Origin: Caulobacter sp. D5
GTDB lineage: Bacteria; Pseudomonadota; Alphaproteobacteria; Caulobacterales; Caulobacteraceae
Length of the DNA stretch: 37,245 nucleotides
NCBI RefSeq assembly: GCF_003185805.1
Contig: NZ_QHJY01000310.1
Coordinates: 1 to 37,245 of the forward strand
Direction: 5' to 3'
This document shows, piece by piece, positions 35,418 through 37,245 of this stretch (the stretch's first letter is position 1; every line of letters starts with the position of its first letter). The notes under the pieces are model-generated. The model saw only the letters and a program-made list of their open reading frames with translations. It made no database searches and was not told the DNA's origin. The position numbers were made by a program, and so were the translations under genes.

Positions 35418-35594
35418 ATGGCCGAGATCCTCAACCTCAACCAGGCCCGCAAGGCCAAGGCCAAGACCGACGCCAAGCAGGTCGCGGCCGAGAACCGCGC
35501 CCGCTTTGGCCGCACCAAGGCCGAAAAGACCCTCGACGCCGCCCGCGCCGAGAAGCTGTCGCGCACGCTGGACGGCGCGAAACGCGAGGAATGA
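35418..35594 (+). CDS. DUF4169 family small protein
   Basis: The 58-residue protein is a single charged helix: AEILNLNQARKAKAKTDAKQ, then ENRARFGRTKAEKTLDAAR. This is the typical DUF4169 pattern in alphaproteobacteria, of unknown function. The ATG is at 35418. Its TGA overlaps the next ATG by four bases (ATGA). Confidence 0.85.
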   Translation: MAEILNLNQARKAKAKTDAKQVAAENRARFGRTKAEKTLDAARAEKLSRTLDGAKREE

Positions 35595-35743
35595 CGGAGC
35601 CGTTCTTCCGCACGCGGCGGGCGGAGTCGTTTTCCGGCCAGGAACGAAAGCTCGCCGAACTGGCGCTCTGCGTCGTCGGAATCGGCGCCTGCCATGTGCT
35701 ACGCCGCAAGGCCCCAGCCGCGCCTTCGCCCTCGACCAAATGA
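35591..35743 (+). CDS. 50-residue possible small membrane protein
   Basis: The frame starts inside the DUF4169 stop (ATGA) and ends in TGA at 35741-35743, itself overlapping the next start. The centre, KLAELALCVVGIGACHVLRR, is a short hydrophobic stretch flanked by basic residues, so it may be membrane-associated. I recognise no family. In other alphaproteobacteria DUF4169 genes often precede a ribbon-helix-helix protein; this one does not look like that. Confidence 0.5.
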   Translation: MTEPFFRTRRAESFSGQERKLAELALCVVGIGACHVLRRKAPAAPSPSTK

Positions 35744-36300
35744 CCAAGCCTTCCCCCTCTCCCTGGCCGTTCCAGGCCCTGGCCGTCCGCTTCGCGCCGG
35801 TTCTGGTCGCCGTGATCGGCTGGAACACGATCTGGACCTGGGCGACGCCGCTCGATCCGGCCTGGACGCCGCCGCCGCGCGACAAGACCGTCCTGACGAT
35901 CGGCGTGCTCAGGAGCCCCACCGACAAGCCCCAGGCCGACGGTTACGACTACGAGACGGTCGATGGCCGTCGCCTGCGCCTGCGGTGCGCGCCGGTCGGC
36001 GCTGTGGCCGACGACTGCCTGAACGGCGGCGGACGGGTGGGCGATCATGCGGGCCGCTACGCCACCGTGCGTTACTATGACCTGGCCGCAGGTCCCGGCG
36101 GCGCGCCCCGGCGGGTCCTGCTCGGCGCCAAGTCCGGCCCGGACTGGCTGCTGCGGCCCGAGGACCAGAAGGCGCGGCTGGCCGCCCAGGCCAAGAGCGA
36201 CAGAAACCGCAAGGTGCATTGGCGGGCGGCGATCTCGGCGGCCCTGACCCTGGCGGCCGGCTTCATAGGGTTTCTGCTCTACCGCCGCTTCCGACGCTGA
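35740..36300 (+). CDS. Membrane protein of unknown function
   Basis: The 186-residue protein has a hydrophobic N-terminal segment (VRFAPVLVAVIGWNTIWTW) and one at the C-terminus (AAISAALTLAAGFIGFLLYRR), with about 120 polar residues between, including two Cys. It is probably anchored at both ends. No family recognised. The start ATG 35740 overlaps the preceding stop. It is the last of a chain of overlapping genes from 33.9 kb. Confidence 0.7.
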   Translation: MTKPSPSPWPFQALAVRFAPVLVAVIGWNTIWTWATPLDPAWTPPPRDKTVLTIGVLRSPTDKPQADGYDYETVDGRRLRLRCAPVGAVADDCLNGGGRVGDHAGRYATVRYYDLAAGPGGAPRRVLLGAKSGPDWLLRPEDQKARLAAQAKSDRNRKVHWRAAISAALTLAAGFIGFLLYRRFRR

Positions 36301-36304
36301 GCCC

Positions 36305-36475
36305 TCACCGCGGAACCAGGTAGCGCGCGCCCTTGGGCAGGGCGTCGCAGCCGACCACCGGCGCCGTCGGGATCGGCGGGGTCGCGGCCTGGCTCTTCCA
36401 GGCGGCGATCAGGCGTTCGATCGCCCACACCCAGCCGAACGTGGTTTCCTTATGGGTCTTGTGGAACTCTTCCAT
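36305..36475 (-). CDS. 56-residue hypothetical protein
   Basis: An ATG at 36475 opens a 56-codon frame on the minus strand, with a TGA at 36305-36307. It begins MEEFHKTHKETTFGWVWAIERL and ends in GCDALPKGARYLVPR. The start has an AGGAGGC-type site upstream on the minus strand. No family is known to me. It diverges from the LysR gene. Confidence 0.5.
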   Translation of the reverse strand: MEEFHKTHKETTFGWVWAIERLIAAWKSQAATPPIPTAPVVGCDALPKGARYLVPR

Positions 36476-36570
36476 GATCGCGCCTCCTGACGCCTTTCAA
36501 TGTCAGGAAGATCGGCTTGATCGCGGCCCGCGACAAACGCGGTTCGCTGAGCTATGGATAAGCCACCCTT

Positions 36571-37245
36571 ATGGCAGACATCCTCGCATCCGTTCCGCTG
36601 GGCGCCGTCCGCGCCTTCGAAGCCGCCGCCCGGCTGAAGAGCTTCACGCGCGCCGCCGACGAACTGGGCGTCACCCAGGCCGCCGTCAGCTGGCAGGTGA
36701 AGGCGCTGGAGCAGCGGCTGGGCCAGGCGCTGTTCGTGCGCAAGGTGCGCGAGGTCGACCTCACCCCGGCCGGCGAGCGGCTGTCACGGGCGGCGACCGA
36801 GTCGATGGGCCTGCTGCGCTCGGCCTTCGCCGACCTGATCGAGGCCGACGAGGGCGTGCTGGCCCTGACCACCATGCAGAGCCTGGCCAGCCACTGGCTG
36901 GCGGCGCGCCTGGGCGCCTTCCAGCTGGCCCATCCGCGCATCGCCGTGCGGCTGGACACCACCTCGGCCATGCGCGACCTGACGCGCGGCGAGGCCGACC
37001 TGGCGCTGCGCGCCGGACACGGCGACTGGCCGGGCCTGACGGCCCACTTCCTGATGCCCTTCGTGCAGACGCCGCTGTGCTCGCCGGATTTCCTGGCCCG
37101 GATGGGCGGCTTCGAGCGCCCCGCCGATATCCTGGACGCGCCCCGCATCGGCTCGCCCGGTGAATGGGCCGTGTGGTTCGCCGCCGCCGGCGTCACGCCG
37201 CGCGAGGGCGCGCAGGCGCCGCGCCTGGCCGCCGACGCCCAGTCG
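36571..37245 (+). CDS. GcvA-like LysR-family regulator (truncated by window edge)
   Basis: The visible 225 residues include the LysR winged helix (VRAFEAAARLKSFTRAADELGVTQAAVSWQVKALEQRLGQALFVR) and the start of the effector domain. LGAVRAFEAAARLKSFTRAA and DLTRGEADLALRAGHGDWPGL match the GcvA/AmpR-type group. The target is probably nearby, possibly the divergent 56-residue gene or a gene beyond the edge. Start ATG at 36571; the C-terminus lies outside the window. Confidence 0.85.
   Translation, partial: MADILASVPLGAVRAFEAAARLKSFTRAADELGVTQAAVSWQVKALEQRLGQALFVRKVREVDLTPAGERLSRAATESMGLLRSAFADLIEADEGVLALTTMQSLASHWLAARLGAFQLAHPRIAVRLDTTSAMRDLTRGEADLALRAGHGDWPGLTAHFLMPFVQTPLCSPDFLARMGGFERPADILDAPRIGSPGEWAVWFAAAGVTPREGAQAPRLAADAQS

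Overview
The window is high-GC DNA from an alphaproteobacterium, very probably Caulobacter or a close relative in the Caulobacterales. The strongest evidence is an adjacent divK-pleD pair: a single-domain response regulator with Asp53, and a 454-residue REC-REC-GGEEF diguanylate cyclase with the phospho-site and inhibitory site where PleD has them. The order mreB-mreC-mreD-mrdA-rodA, a two-domain dCTP deaminase, the promoter style (TTGACG-type -35 with GCTANA-type -10) and REP-like GC-rich repeats fit the same assignment. No tRNA, rRNA, CRISPR array, insertion sequence, integrase or phage gene was seen; this reads as core chromosome with small lineage-specific genes between.

Layout. 1-3.8 kb (minus strand): a truncated P-loop kinase resembling D-glycerate 3-kinase, a TraB/GumN-type secreted protein, dCTP deaminase and a UGT-type glycosyltransferase. 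4.0-6.4 kb (plus): metZ, apaG and two small beta-rich proteins of unknown function. 6.5-9 kb (minus): hslO and a secreted M20 peptidase, separated by paired REP-like repeats. 9.1-11.4 kb (plus): NUDIX hydrolase, DUF6265-like protein, rpmG with a clear terminator, and a glutaminyl-cyclase lipoprotein. 11.4-13.2 kb: divK-pleD, the cell-cycle and c-di-GMP signalling operon. 13.3-15.2 kb: a HAD-like protein translationally coupled to a DinB polymerase with an N-terminal zinc ribbon. 15.2-16.8 kb: a divergent ArgP-like regulator and LysE/ArgO exporter. 16.8-17.8 kb: a membrane protein and winged-helix regulator behind two phased palindromes. 18.7-24.6 kb: the cell-elongation cluster (mreB to rodA). 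25-26.5 kb: EamA permease and O-methyltransferase. 27.1-28.9 kb: leuA with its leader. 29-31.1 kb: VTT membrane protein, orphan ParA-type ATPase and FMN reductase. 31.3-35.4 kb: CBM-like secreted protein, aspartate aminotransferase, DUF2171 protein, glutathione transferase and DUF6807 protein. 35.4-37.2 kb: three small genes, a divergent 56-residue ORF, and a truncated GcvA-like LysR regulator.

The most interesting material is regulatory. Upstream of leuA lies an unlisted 22-codon leader peptide with five leucine codons in seven (LLLALGL), preceded by a promoter that starts almost at its ATG and followed by mutually exclusive RNA helices but no U-tract; a second 15-codon mini-ORF overlaps the leuA start. 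Upstream of mreB an intrinsic terminator abuts a perfect TTGACG box, ending a roughly 300-base non-coding stretch that may encode a small RNA. A perfect DnaA box sits just downstream of the promoter of the orphan ParA-like gene. Two palindromes 31 bp apart overlap the promoter of the membrane protein/winged-helix pair. A 9-bp hairpin buries the ribosome-binding site of one of the small beta-rich proteins. None of these could be tested here; each is given with a decisive check.
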